Assembly (NCBI GenBank): GCA_945860205.1
Contig: CAMARK010000040.1
Coordinates: 1-41,009 of the forward strand
Direction of reading: 5' to 3'
Origin: Reyranella massiliensis 521
GTDB taxonomy: Bacteria; Pseudomonadota; Alphaproteobacteria; Reyranellales; Reyranellaceae
DNA: 41,009 nucleotides
Positions within the stretch are counted from its first letter, which is position 1. Each line of letters opens with the position of its first letter. The translations under genes and the position numbers were made by a program. This document shows positions 1-7,140 of the stretch, piece by piece. Under the pieces are notes generated by a model. It had not been told where the DNA came from and did not search any database. It saw only the letters and a program-made list of their open reading frames with translations.

Positions 1-46
1 CTTCATGAGCGCAACTGGAGTTGCGCGCTCCCATGAGGAGTTTTCC

Positions 47-1564
47 ATGCTCGATCAAACCACCTCGCAAGCCGATCTCGAGGAGCGCGCCATTGCGCTG
101 GCGCGGCTCTATCGCAAGGACCCGCTGCGCTTCGTGCTCTCGGCCTTCCCCTGGGGCATTCCAGGCACGCCGCTCGCCAACGCCGAAGGCCCCGAGCCGT
201 GGCAGGCCGAACTGCTGGCCAATCTCCGCGACGATCTCGCGCTGGGCCGCTCGCCCGTTCGCATCGCCGTCGCCTCGGGCCACGGCGTCGGCAAGTCGGC
301 GCTCGTCGCGTGGCTGGTGCTGTGGGCGCTGGCGACGCAGCCGGGCACCAGAGGTGTAGTGACGGCCAACACCGAGACCCAGCTCCGCACCAAGACCTGG
401 GCCGAGCTCAGCAAATGGCACGGTCTCTCGATCTGCCGCGATTGGCTCGCCTACAGCGCCACGGCGATCACCGCGGCCGAGGAAGGCAAGGCGGCGGGCT
501 GGCGGGTCGATCTGGTGCCGTGGTCGGCGCACAACGCCGAGGCCTTCGCAGGCCTCCATAACCATGGCGGCCGGCTGCTGCTCGTGTTCGATGAGGCCTC
601 GGCCATCGCCGACACGATCTGGGAGACGGCGGAAGGCGCGCTCAGCGACGCCAACACCGAGATCGTGTGGCTGGCCTTCGGCAATCCGACGCGGAACGGC
701 GGCCGCTTCCACGAGTGCTTCGGCAAGTTCCAGGCGCGCTGGCGCACCGCACACGTCGATGCCCGCACGGTCTCCTTCACCAACAAGGCGCAGATCGCCG
801 AATGGGTGCGCGACTACGGCGAGGACTCCGACTTCGTGAAAGTCCGCGTCCGTGGCGCCTTCCCCAAGGCCGGCGCGCTGCAGTTCATCGACGGCGAGCG
901 GGTGCGCGAGGCGATGACCCGCGAGACGCCGCCGGCACCCTACGATCCCATTGTCATGGGCGTCGATGTCGCGCGCTTCGGCGATGACCGCAGCGTTATC
1001 TTCATCCGCAAGGGCCGCGATGGGCGCAGCTGGCCGATCGAGAAACTGAAGGGCCTCGACCTGATGCAGCTCGCCGGCCGGGTCTGCGAACGCGCGGCCG
1101 AAGTTCGGGCGCGCGCCGTATTCGTCGACGAGGGCGGCATCGGCGCCGGCGTCGTCGATCGTCTGCGGCAACTGGGTGTGCCCGGCGTCCACGGCATCAA
1201 CTTCGCCTCACGGCCCGGCGGCTGGACGCCGGAGGGCCAGGCGCCGCTTTACGCCAACAAGCGGGCGGAGATATGGGGCATGGCCAAGGGCTGGCTGGAG
1301 CAGGGCGCGTTGCCCGACGATCCCGAGCTGGCGCAGGACCTGACCGGCGTCGAATACGGCTACGACGCGCGCAACGCCATCCAGCTCGAACGCAAGGAAG
1401 ACATGAAGAAGCGTGGGCTCCTGTCACCAGATATCGGGGATGCGTTGGCACTTACGTTCGCGTGGCCGCTGCATCCGGAGATGGATTACCGGTGGGACGA
1501 CCAGCCGGGGAGGGTGCGCTTTCTCGATGAGGGGCACGACTACGACATGTTTCATGATCTTTGA
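47..1564 (+). CDS. Phage terminase large subunit (DNA-packaging ATPase/nuclease)
   Basis: This is the motor protein that pumps phage DNA into the head and cuts concatemers. The 505-residue product has a Walker A motif (ASGHGVGKS, residues 76-84), a Walker B motif (LLLVFDE, 177-183) and a coupling motif FGNPT (211-215). The C-terminal half looks like an RNase H-type nuclease, with acidic residues at D307 (GVDVARFGDD), D361 (FVDEGG) and D465 (DIGDALAL). An ATG at 5 is in frame, but I chose the ATG at 47 because GAGGAG lies just upstream of it. No portal, capsid or small terminase gene is visible downstream, so this is either the edge of a prophage extending to the left or an isolated remnant. 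The frame is intact. Confidence 0.9.
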   Translation: MLDQTTSQADLEERAIALARLYRKDPLRFVLSAFPWGIPGTPLANAEGPEPWQAELLANLRDDLALGRSPVRIAVASGHGVGKSALVAWLVLWALATQPGTRGVVTANTETQLRTKTWAELSKWHGLSICRDWLAYSATAITAAEEGKAAGWRVDLVPWSAHNAEAFAGLHNHGGRLLLVFDEASAIADTIWETAEGALSDANTEIVWLAFGNPTRNGGRFHECFGKFQARWRTAHVDARTVSFTNKAQIAEWVRDYGEDSDFVKVRVRGAFPKAGALQFIDGERVREAMTRETPPAPYDPIVMGVDVARFGDDRSVIFIRKGRDGRSWPIEKLKGLDLMQLAGRVCERAAEVRARAVFVDEGGIGAGVVDRLRQLGVPGVHGINFASRPGGWTPEGQAPLYANKRAEIWGMAKGWLEQGALPDDPELAQDLTGVEYGYDARNAIQLERKEDMKKRGLLSPDIGDALALTFAWPLHPEMDYRWDDQPGRVRFLDEGHDYDMFHDL

Positions 1565-1584
1565 GCATCTCATGATCTTCCGGA

Positions 1585-1634
1585 CCGCGGGCCTCCGGCC
1601 CGCTCATGAGCGTGAGCGGGCCGGAGGCCCGCGG
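1585..1634. repeat. Perfect 22-bp inverted repeat, REP-like hairpin
   Basis: Two perfectly complementary 22-base arms (1585-1606 and 1613-1634) flank a 6-base loop (TGAGCG). The arms are almost pure G+C and begin CCGCGGGCCTCC. It lies 20 bases after the terminase stop. No T-run follows, so it is not a classic rho-independent terminator. Its length and symmetry fit a dispersed REP-type palindrome, but I see no second copy in this window. Confidence 0.85.
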
Positions 1635-1661
1635 GGACGGCGCCCGCAATGGCCACAATGA

Positions 1662-2078
1662 ATGAGTCAGGCGATGAACACGCAGATCGACGGGGTGCGC
1701 GCTCACGCGCTGCTCGAGGCCTATCTGGTCAACCTCCGCTTCGAGCGGGCGGTGGACTACCTGCGGCGAGGCCGCCGGTTCGCGGGCGAGAAGTTCTATC
1801 GGCTGAAGTTCGACTGGCGGGACCTCTACACCCGTTTCGACGAGATCGCGGGCTCCGAGAGCGAGTGGACCCATCTGCACGACCTCGAAGCGGAGCTGAC
1901 GCTGCGCCGGGACACCGTCCCGCGCCCCCATCCGGCGCGCCACGCTCACGGCCTCCGGCGCGACGAGCACGCCAAGCGGCTGTGGGGAGACCCAGGTCAG
2001 TGGGGCACGGCGGAGCGCTGCCTCTACGAGGCGGCTCTCTCTTTCCAGCTGGAGTGCCGAAGTATGCTCAGGCATTGA
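1662..2078 (+). CDS. Hypothetical protein downstream of terminase
   Basis: I do not recognise this 138-residue protein. Residues 1-80 look like a real helical protein with a natural mix of charged and aromatic residues (for example FYRLKFDWRDLYTRFDEIAG). The second half is richer in Arg, His and Pro and is less convincing, so a frameshift or a shorter true product is possible. Met5 at 1674 is an alternative start, and neither start has a strong ribosome-binding site. The longer frame on the opposite strand is poor in composition and looks like a shadow. Its position suggests it belongs to the same phage-derived segment. Confidence 0.5.
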   Translation: MSQAMNTQIDGVRAHALLEAYLVNLRFERAVDYLRRGRRFAGEKFYRLKFDWRDLYTRFDEIAGSESEWTHLHDLEAELTLRRDTVPRPHPARHAHGLRRDEHAKRLWGDPGQWGTAERCLYEAALSFQLECRSMLRH

Positions 2079-2222
2079 AGGAGCGCCCACCTTCACCATT
2101 TGCTTGAGCTGGAACGTGTGTTCGCGGAGTGGTCCAAAATTCGAGCCTGAGTAGAGAACAATCCCAGCACTTTTCAGAATGGAACTTGTCGGGGCGGGGG
2201 CGATTGAAGGGAAGAGACTGAA

Positions 2223-2387
2223 ATGAGCCCAGAAATACGCAGAATGATCTTCGGGGCGTGCATCGTGGCAATCGCCGGGGTCTGGTACTTTTCCATGAAG
2301 GAAAAGCCTGCGAGCGGTACGGGCGCCGCCACCAGCGGGCCGCCCACGGCCACGACAAGCGGCCCGGCGCGATCGACGAAGCCGTGA
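2223..2387 (+). CDS. Small single-pass membrane protein, 54 aa
   Basis: A short frame starts at an ATG preceded by GAAGGGA. The product begins MSPEIRRMIFGACIVAIAG. It has one hydrophobic segment (about residues 8-24) after a positively charged start, then a polar tail rich in Thr, Ser, Gly, Ala and Pro. This is the layout of an N-in membrane anchor with a disordered exported tail. No family is recognised. A small GC hairpin follows the stop. Confidence 0.5.
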   Translation: MSPEIRRMIFGACIVAIAGVWYFSMKEKPASGTGAATSGPPTATTSGPARSTKP

Positions 2388-2397
2388 AATGAACAAA

Positions 2398-2413
2398 GGG
2401 CCGAAGACGGCCC
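2398..2413. terminator. Short GC hairpin after the 54-aa gene
   Basis: GGGCCG and CGGCCC pair around an AAGA loop, 10 bases after the stop codon. The following bases are not T-rich, so it would be a weak terminator. It separates the 54-aa gene from the toxin-antitoxin promoter. Confidence 0.4.
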
Positions 2414-2434
2414 GTTGCGATTCCGGAACGCCCA

Positions 2435-2461
2435 TTGCCTGTGAAATTTATATGAGATAAT
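2435..2461 (+). promoter_or_regulatory. Candidate promoter of the Xre/RES toxin-antitoxin operon
   Basis: TTGCCT (2435-2440) and GATAAT (2456-2461) are 15 bases apart in a locally A/T-rich stretch that stands out from the GC-rich surroundings. The expected transcription start falls near 2468. This supports the downstream ATG at 2486 as the true antitoxin start. Such operons are usually repressed by their own antitoxin. Confidence 0.5.
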
Positions 2462-2485
2462 ATTTCTATGGAAATGGAGGTTCCG

Positions 2486-2869
2486 ATGGCCCCGACCAGG
2501 GCCCTGCCGCTGGCCAAGACAGACAAAGCCGCCGTCCTGACCAAGGCGGTGCTTCGAGCATCGACCCAGCTCGGCCTGACCAACAAGGTGCTTGCCACCG
2601 TGATCGGCCTGTCGGAAGCGACCGTCTCGCGCATGCGCGCCGGCGAGTACGTGCTTCAGCCCGGCCACAAGCCGTTCGAGCTCGCCGTTCTCTTCGTGCG
2701 CCTTTATCGTTCACTGGACGCGATTGTCGGCGGCGACGATGCGGTCGCGGGCTCCTGGCTCAAGAACAGAAACACCCTGCTCGACGCCGAGCCGCTGGCC
2801 CTCATACAGACCGTCCCCGGACTCATGAATGTCATCCAGTATCTGGACGCCCGCCGCGCTGTCATCTGA
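2486..2869 (+). CDS. Xre/MbcA/ParS-type antitoxin of a RES toxin
   Basis: The 127-residue protein has the two-part layout of antitoxins paired with RES toxins. There is an N-terminal Xre-like helix-turn-helix region (about residues 25-60, with GLSEATVSRMRAGEYVL) and a C-terminal MbcA/ParS toxin-binding region (about 65-127, with FELAVLFVRLYRSLDAIVGG). I place the start at 2486 because GGAGG lies five bases upstream. The two upstream in-frame ATGs (2468 and 2474) sit next to the -10 element. It should neutralise the toxin encoded next and repress the operon. The frames overlap by 41 bases, implying coupled translation. Confidence 0.88.
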   Translation: MAPTRALPLAKTDKAAVLTKAVLRASTQLGLTNKVLATVIGLSEATVSRMRAGEYVLQPGHKPFELAVLFVRLYRSLDAIVGGDDAVAGSWLKNRNTLLDAEPLALIQTVPGLMNVIQYLDARRAVI

Positions 2870-3599
2870 CGCGCGCCCGCTCGCGGGCACCTGTTGGCGG
2901 CTGGTCGAGGCGCAACATCGCGTCTCGACGTTGAAGCTCGTGGACTCCGTCGACGAGCAGGAGATGCTGGAAGAGCTGATACAGGCGAGCAAGCCGTCGC
3001 TACCGCCCGAGTGCCACCATCTGCATTATCTCCTGTCGACGCCCTTTCGCTACGGCGCAGTCTATCCCACCGGTTCCCGGTTCCGGGGAGCCGGGCTGAC
3101 GGAAGGCGTGCTCTATGCTGCCAACACGCCTATGACCGCCGTCGCCGAAGTGGCGTTCTACCGCCTGCTCTTCTATGCCGAATCACCCGGCACGCCGTGG
3201 CCTGCGAACTCCGCCGAGTACACCGCGTTCAGGGCGGAATATGCGACCAAGCGAGCGGTCGATCTGGCCAAGGGTAAGTACGCGAAGCACAGGGCATCGT
3301 GGATGCACGTGACCGACTACGCTCCCTGCCAGGCGTTTGCCGAGGCCGCGCGTGCCGCCGGGATCGACGTCATCCGCTACACGTCGGTTCGAGATCCGCA
3401 GCAAGGAATGAACGTCGCATTGTTGACCTGCCGCGCCTTCGTCAAGCCCAGGCCGACAAGTCTCCAGACCTGGCATATTCGTCTCAGCGATGCTGGCGTA
3501 CATGCGGTCTGCGAGCAGCCGCGATCTCGCGTGACCTATGGCCGTCGGGCTTTTGCCGCGGACCCCCGCATCGCCAAGGTACGGTGGGAACGCCCCTAG
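2829..3599 (+). CDS. RES-domain toxin (NAD+-degrading)
   Basis: RES toxins stop growth by destroying NAD+. This 256-residue protein carries the family's hallmark residues in order: Arg (R86 in SRFRGAG, or nearby R84), Tyr96 (GVLYAAN), Glu107 (AVAEVAFYR) and Ser186 (RYTSVRD). It has an N-terminal extension of about 20 residues before CWRLVEAQHR, so a slightly later start is possible; the ATG at 2829 has no strong ribosome-binding site. It overlaps the antitoxin gene by 41 bases. The frame is intact and the key residues are present, so the pair is probably functional. Confidence 0.88.
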   Translation: MSSSIWTPAALSSDARPLAGTCWRLVEAQHRVSTLKLVDSVDEQEMLEELIQASKPSLPPECHHLHYLLSTPFRYGAVYPTGSRFRGAGLTEGVLYAANTPMTAVAEVAFYRLLFYAESPGTPWPANSAEYTAFRAEYATKRAVDLAKGKYAKHRASWMHVTDYAPCQAFAEAARAAGIDVIRYTSVRDPQQGMNVALLTCRAFVKPRPTSLQTWHIRLSDAGVHAVCEQPRSRVTYGRRAFAADPRIAKVRWERP

Positions 3600-3723
3600 C
3601 CTCTTGTACGAGGGACCGGCGAACAACGCCGCGATTCGGTGCTGTGCTCGGGCGGCATCGGCGTTGTGCCGCGGCTTTTGACAAACTCTTGATCGCGCTT
3701 GGCAATTTGCCGGTCGCGGCACA

Positions 3724-3774
3724 GGCAGCGGCACAGCTGGGTGATGTTCGTGGCACATTCCGTGTGCCGCTGCC
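3724..3774. terminator. 12-bp inverted repeat between convergent genes
   Basis: GGCAGCGGCACA (3724-3735) is perfectly repeated in inverse at 3763-3774 around a 27-base loop. It lies in the 180-base space between the RES toxin and the stop of the convergent aminotransferase gene at 3780. It could act as a two-way terminator or mRNA end stabiliser. There is no T-run, so the assignment is tentative. I see no gene in 3600-3779. Confidence 0.4.
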
Positions 3775-3779
3775 GCCCC

Positions 3780-4637
3780 TCAGATGATCCGCTGCGTCCG
3801 CGCAAACGCCATATAGAGGTCATGCGCGCGGGCGGCGATCGGGCCGGGCTGCAGGTTGCGGTCCTCGTAGCGGCTGACCGGCTGCACCTTGCCGGCATTG
3901 CCGGTGGTGAAGATCTCGTCGGCCTGGTCGAGTTCGGCGGTCGTCACCGTGCGTTCCTCGACGGCGATGCCGGCGGTGCGCAGCAATTTTACCGTGCGGT
4001 TGCGGGTGATGCCGGCCAGGAAGCTGCCGTTGGGCACCGGCGTGGCGACGACGCCGTTGCGGGCGAGGAAGACGTTGGAGCTGCAGGTTTCGGCCACGTT
4101 GCCCAAGGCATCGAGCACGATGCCATTGGTAAAGCCGCGCTTGGCCATCTCGGCCACGCCGCGCGAGGAGTTGGGATAGAGGCAGCTTGCCTTGGCGTCG
4201 GTCGGCGCACTCTCGGGCGTCGGTCGGCGGATCGAGCGGCAGAGGCCCAGGGTCAGCGGCGTGCCGGCGCGCATCGGCGAGAGATAAGTGCAGAGCAGGA
4301 ACTGGCACGAGTCGGGATCGACCGAGATCGGGCCGGCGCCGCCCTTGCCGGCCCAGAACATCGGCCGGACGTAGAGCTCGGCCTTGGGGCCGAAGCGGCG
4401 CACGCTCTCGTGCATCAGCTTCAGGATCTCTTCCGGCGTCTGCGTCGGGTTGAGGCCGAGCGAGCGGGCCGAGCGTACGGCGCGTTCCGCATGGAGGTCG
4501 AGGTCGGGGCCGCAGCCCTCGAAGGCGCGGCCGCCGTCGAATACGATGGAGCCCAGCCACATGGCGTGGTCGCGCGGGCCCAGGATCGCCGGGTTGCCCT
4601 CGTGCCAGGTGCCGTTCCAGTAGGTGAGCGTGTCCAT
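3780..4637 (-). CDS. Branched-chain amino acid aminotransferase-like (PLP fold class IV)
   Basis: The 285-residue protein has the class IV aminotransferase layout. The PLP-binding lysine is K149 (TDAKASCLYPNSS). E183 in GNVAETCSSNVF matches the conserved Glu of the family, followed by a phosphate-binding region (NGSFLAGITRNRTV). Members transfer amino groups between branched-chain or D-amino acids and 2-oxoglutarate, or lyse aminodeoxychorismate; the exact substrate cannot be read here. GGAGAG precedes the start. It is divergent from the EamA gene with only 39 bases between the starts, so the two may share control. It lies just beyond the toxin-antitoxin segment. Confidence 0.85.
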   Translation of the reverse strand: MDTLTYWNGTWHEGNPAILGPRDHAMWLGSIVFDGGRAFEGCGPDLDLHAERAVRSARSLGLNPTQTPEEILKLMHESVRRFGPKAELYVRPMFWAGKGGAGPISVDPDSCQFLLCTYLSPMRAGTPLTLGLCRSIRRPTPESAPTDAKASCLYPNSSRGVAEMAKRGFTNGIVLDALGNVAETCSSNVFLARNGVVATPVPNGSFLAGITRNRTVKLLRTAGIAVEERTVTTAELDQADEIFTTGNAGKVQPVSRYEDRNLQPGPIAARAHDLYMAFARTQRII

Positions 4638-4676
4638 TCTTCTCTCCGCTGCGGAAGCGGGCGCTTCTAGCAGACC

Positions 4677-5555
4677 ATGAGCGGCGCTGCCAACCTGGCC
4701 CCGGGTTTGCTGGCGCTTGGCGCGGCGTTCAGCTTTGCGGTGGCCCTGATCCTGACCCAGTACGGGCTGCGGACCATGCCGTCGTGGCGTTCGCCGCTCT
4801 ATTCGATCGGCGGCTCGGCGGTGGTGGCCTGGATCGTGTCGGCCGTGTTCGTCGACTGGTCGAGCTTCAGCCTGGAAGCCACCCTGATCTTCGCCGCTGT
4901 GGGCTGCATCTTCCCCGTGGTCGTGTCGATCCTGGCGGTGCGCTCCAACGAAAAGCTAGGCCCCGCGGTATCCGGTGCCGTGGGCAACGTGACGCCGGTA
5001 TTCGCGGTGCTGGGCGCCGTGCTGTTCCTGGACGAGCGGCTGGGCCTCAGCCAGGTCGCCGGCCTCGCCATGGTCGTGGGCGGCGTGGCGCTGCTGGCCT
5101 TGCGGGGCGGTGCCGGTGGCCGCCACTGGTCGGTCTGGGTGCTGGGCTTGCCGCTGGCGGCGGCGCTGGTGCGCGGCTCGATCCAGCCCGCGATCAAGAC
5201 CGGCCTCGCGCTGTGGCATGAGCCGCTGGCGGCCGCCGCGATCGGTTACACACTGTCGACGGTCGTGATCCTGACCCTGGTCGGCCGCCGGGCCTGGCGC
5301 GAAGGCCCGGCCCATCCGGCGGGCGTGCGCTGGTTCCTGGGCGTCGGCTTCGTCAACGGCACGGCGACATTCCTTCTTTATGCCGCGCTGGGACTGGGCT
5401 CGATCGCGCTGGTGGCGCCGCTGGTGGCGCTGTTCCCGTTGTTCGCCGTCGTGCTCAGCTACTTCTTCCTGCGCGGCGAGCAGCTCCATGCGGTCGGCCT
5501 GCTGGGCATCGTGGTGAGCGTCGCCGGCGTCATTCTGCTGCTGGTTGGAAATTGA
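4677..5555 (+). CDS. EamA/DMT-family transporter
   Basis: The 292-residue, very hydrophobic protein is predicted to have about ten membrane helices in two repeated halves, the hallmark of EamA (drug/metabolite) transporters. The end of each repeat shows the usual pattern, for example GAVLFLDERLGLSQVAGLAM and FFLRGEQLHAVGLLGIVVS. Family members export amino acids, metabolites or drugs. Divergence from an aminotransferase hints at amino acid efflux, but that is inference. No strong ribosome-binding site precedes the ATG at 4677. Confidence 0.85.
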   Translation: MSGAANLAPGLLALGAAFSFAVALILTQYGLRTMPSWRSPLYSIGGSAVVAWIVSAVFVDWSSFSLEATLIFAAVGCIFPVVVSILAVRSNEKLGPAVSGAVGNVTPVFAVLGAVLFLDERLGLSQVAGLAMVVGGVALLALRGGAGGRHWSVWVLGLPLAAALVRGSIQPAIKTGLALWHEPLAAAAIGYTLSTVVILTLVGRRAWREGPAHPAGVRWFLGVGFVNGTATFLLYAALGLGSIALVAPLVALFPLFAVVLSYFFLRGEQLHAVGLLGIVVSVAGVILLLVGN

Positions 5556-5665
5556 CCGAATAGGGGCGGCCACGCGGCGCAAATACCTTGATCTGGCGGG
5601 GACCCACTTGGCCGCCCGCGCGTAACTCCTTCAGGCGCGAGAGACCGCGCCGAATGGAGGCATTC

Positions 5666-6142
5666 ATGTTGAAGCGCATCGCTTTCACGACCTTTGCCGC
5701 TGCCGCGACCTTTACAATGGCGACGGCAGCCCTTTCGCCGGTCACGCCGGCCTCTGCGCAGGTGAGCATCACCTTCGGCAACGCGCCGCCGCCGGTGCGT
5801 TACGAGGCTGTTCCGCCGGCGCGTTCCGGCTACGTCTGGGCGCCTGGCCAATGGCAGCTGGTGAACGACCAGTATGTCTGGACGGAGGGCCGGTGGCAGC
5901 AGGCGCGGCCGGGATACCGCTACGTTCCGGACAATTGGGAACGCTACTCGTCGAACGGTCGTGACCAGTGGCGGTATCAGCCGAGCCGCTGGGACCGTGA
6001 CGGCGACGGCATCCCCAACAACCGTGATCGTTACGACAACCGCCAAGACAATCGGCCGAACACCGCCCAGAACCCGCTGGGCGATCGTGATCGTGACGGC
6101 ATCCCCAACATCCTTGACATCCAGAACAACAACCGCCGCTAA
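5666..6142 (+). CDS. Secreted YXWGXW-type protein with Asp-rich repeats
   Basis: The start at 5666 follows GGAGG by five bases and yields a clear signal peptide (positive start, hydrophobic core, cleavage near ASAQ). The 158-residue protein has Trp/Tyr/Gly repeats typical of YXWGXW-repeat proteins (GYVWAPGQWQ, QYVWTEGRWQ, GYRYVPDNWE). It then has two copies of DxDGDGIPN-type segments (DRDGDGIPNNRD and DRDRDGIPNILD) that resemble calcium-binding thrombospondin type 3 repeats. It is probably a periplasmic or surface protein. Its function is unknown. A strong terminator follows. Confidence 0.8.
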   Translation: MLKRIAFTTFAAAATFTMATAALSPVTPASAQVSITFGNAPPPVRYEAVPPARSGYVWAPGQWQLVNDQYVWTEGRWQQARPGYRYVPDNWERYSSNGRDQWRYQPSRWDRDGDGIPNNRDRYDNRQDNRPNTAQNPLGDRDRDGIPNILDIQNNNRR

Positions 6143-6164
6143 GCCGCAGGCTTGAGCGAACGGG

Positions 6165-6198
6165 AAGCGGGCTCGCGCAAGCGGGCCCGCTTTCTTTT
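6165..6198 (+). terminator. Rho-independent terminator
   Basis: AAGCGGGC (6165-6172) pairs with GCCCGCTT (6185-6192) and is followed by TTTCTTTT. It ends the transcript of the secreted repeat protein before the DapA-family gene. Confidence 0.75.
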
Positions 6199-6223
6199 CG
6201 GCCGCGCCGGCCTATCATGGGGC

Positions 6224-7114
6224 ATGCGCAAAAATCCTTTCGGACTGTCCGTCGCCCTCGCCACGCCCTTTGGCGAAGACTGGTTGATCGACCTGCCGCG
6301 CCTCGTGGCGCATGGCCGCCAATCGCTGGCCGACGGCTGCAACAGCCTCACGGTATTCGGCACGACGGGCGAGGGCGCCTCGCTCGGCCTCAACGAACGC
6401 CAGCGCGCCCTGGGTGCTCTGGTGGGCGCCGGGGTCGACCCCGCCACGCAACTCGTGGTCGGCATCGCCGCCGCCTCGGTCGAGGACGCAATCGCGCAGG
6501 GCCGCGCCGGGTTGATGCTGGGCTGTCCGAGCTTTCTGCTGGCGCCGCCGTTCTACTTCAAGAGCCCGGCGGACGAGGGGCTGTTCGACTGGTTCGCCGC
6601 CGTGCTCACGGGGCTCGGCCCCAAGGCCAGCAACGTCATCCTCTATCACATCCCGCAGGTGACCTCGGTCGGTCTCTCGGTCGAGTTGATCGACCGACTG
6701 AAGAAGGCTTTCCCGAGGCAGGTCGCCGGCGTGAAAGACTCCTCGGGCGACTGGGCCAACAGCCAGGCGCTGCTGAAGCACCACGCCGACCTGCACATCC
6801 TGATCGGCGACGAGCGCCTGCTGGCGAAGGCGATGAACCTCGGCGCCTCGGGCACGATCTGCGGCCTGGCCAACATCGCGCCCGACCTGATGCAGGCGCC
6901 GGTCGCCGGCATCGAGGAGCCGCGCATCGCCGAAATCATCGAGCAACTCGTGCCCTTCGCCTTCACGGCCGCCTGCAAGGCGCTGGTCGGCCACCGCCGC
7001 AACGATCCGTTGGCCTGGAGCCGCATGCGTGCCCCGCTGCGCTCGCTGACCGAAGCCGAGTGCCTGAAACTTTTCGCCGCCGTCGACACCATCCGCGCCA
7101 AGCGCGCCGCCTGA
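6224..7114 (+). CDS. DapA/NAL-family aldolase (dihydrodipicolinate synthase-like)
   Basis: The 296-residue protein is a class I TIM-barrel aldolase. It shows GTTGE (residues 46-50), the conserved tyrosine Y141 (YHIPQ) and the Schiff-base lysine K171 (GVKDSSGD). I take the ATG at 6224 because earlier in-frame codons run through the terminator. Members make dihydrodipicolinate or cleave sialic acid and 2-keto-3-deoxy sugar acids. The next gene encodes a sugar-acid dehydratase, so cleavage of a 2-keto-3-deoxy acid to pyruvate plus an aldehyde is a better guess than lysine synthesis. That is an inference from context. Confidence 0.85.
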   Translation: MRKNPFGLSVALATPFGEDWLIDLPRLVAHGRQSLADGCNSLTVFGTTGEGASLGLNERQRALGALVGAGVDPATQLVVGIAAASVEDAIAQGRAGLMLGCPSFLLAPPFYFKSPADEGLFDWFAAVLTGLGPKASNVILYHIPQVTSVGLSVELIDRLKKAFPRQVAGVKDSSGDWANSQALLKHHADLHILIGDERLLAKAMNLGASGTICGLANIAPDLMQAPVAGIEEPRIAEIIEQLVPFAFTAACKALVGHRRNDPLAWSRMRAPLRSLTEAECLKLFAAVDTIRAKRAA

Positions 7115-7140
7115 TCCCTCCTGCCGCCGCGAGGACACCA

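Noticed and set aside
1452..2435. 327-codon open frame on the minus strand across the terminase end and hairpin
   Set aside because: It crosses the REP-like palindrome and a real coding end, has Arg/Pro/Ser-rich unnatural composition and no recognised motif.
6217..7140. Upstream in-frame extension of the UxaA frame through the DapA gene
   Set aside because: The DapA-family protein is read in another frame with all catalytic residues; the extension has no domain and the ATG at 7141 begins the SAF domain.
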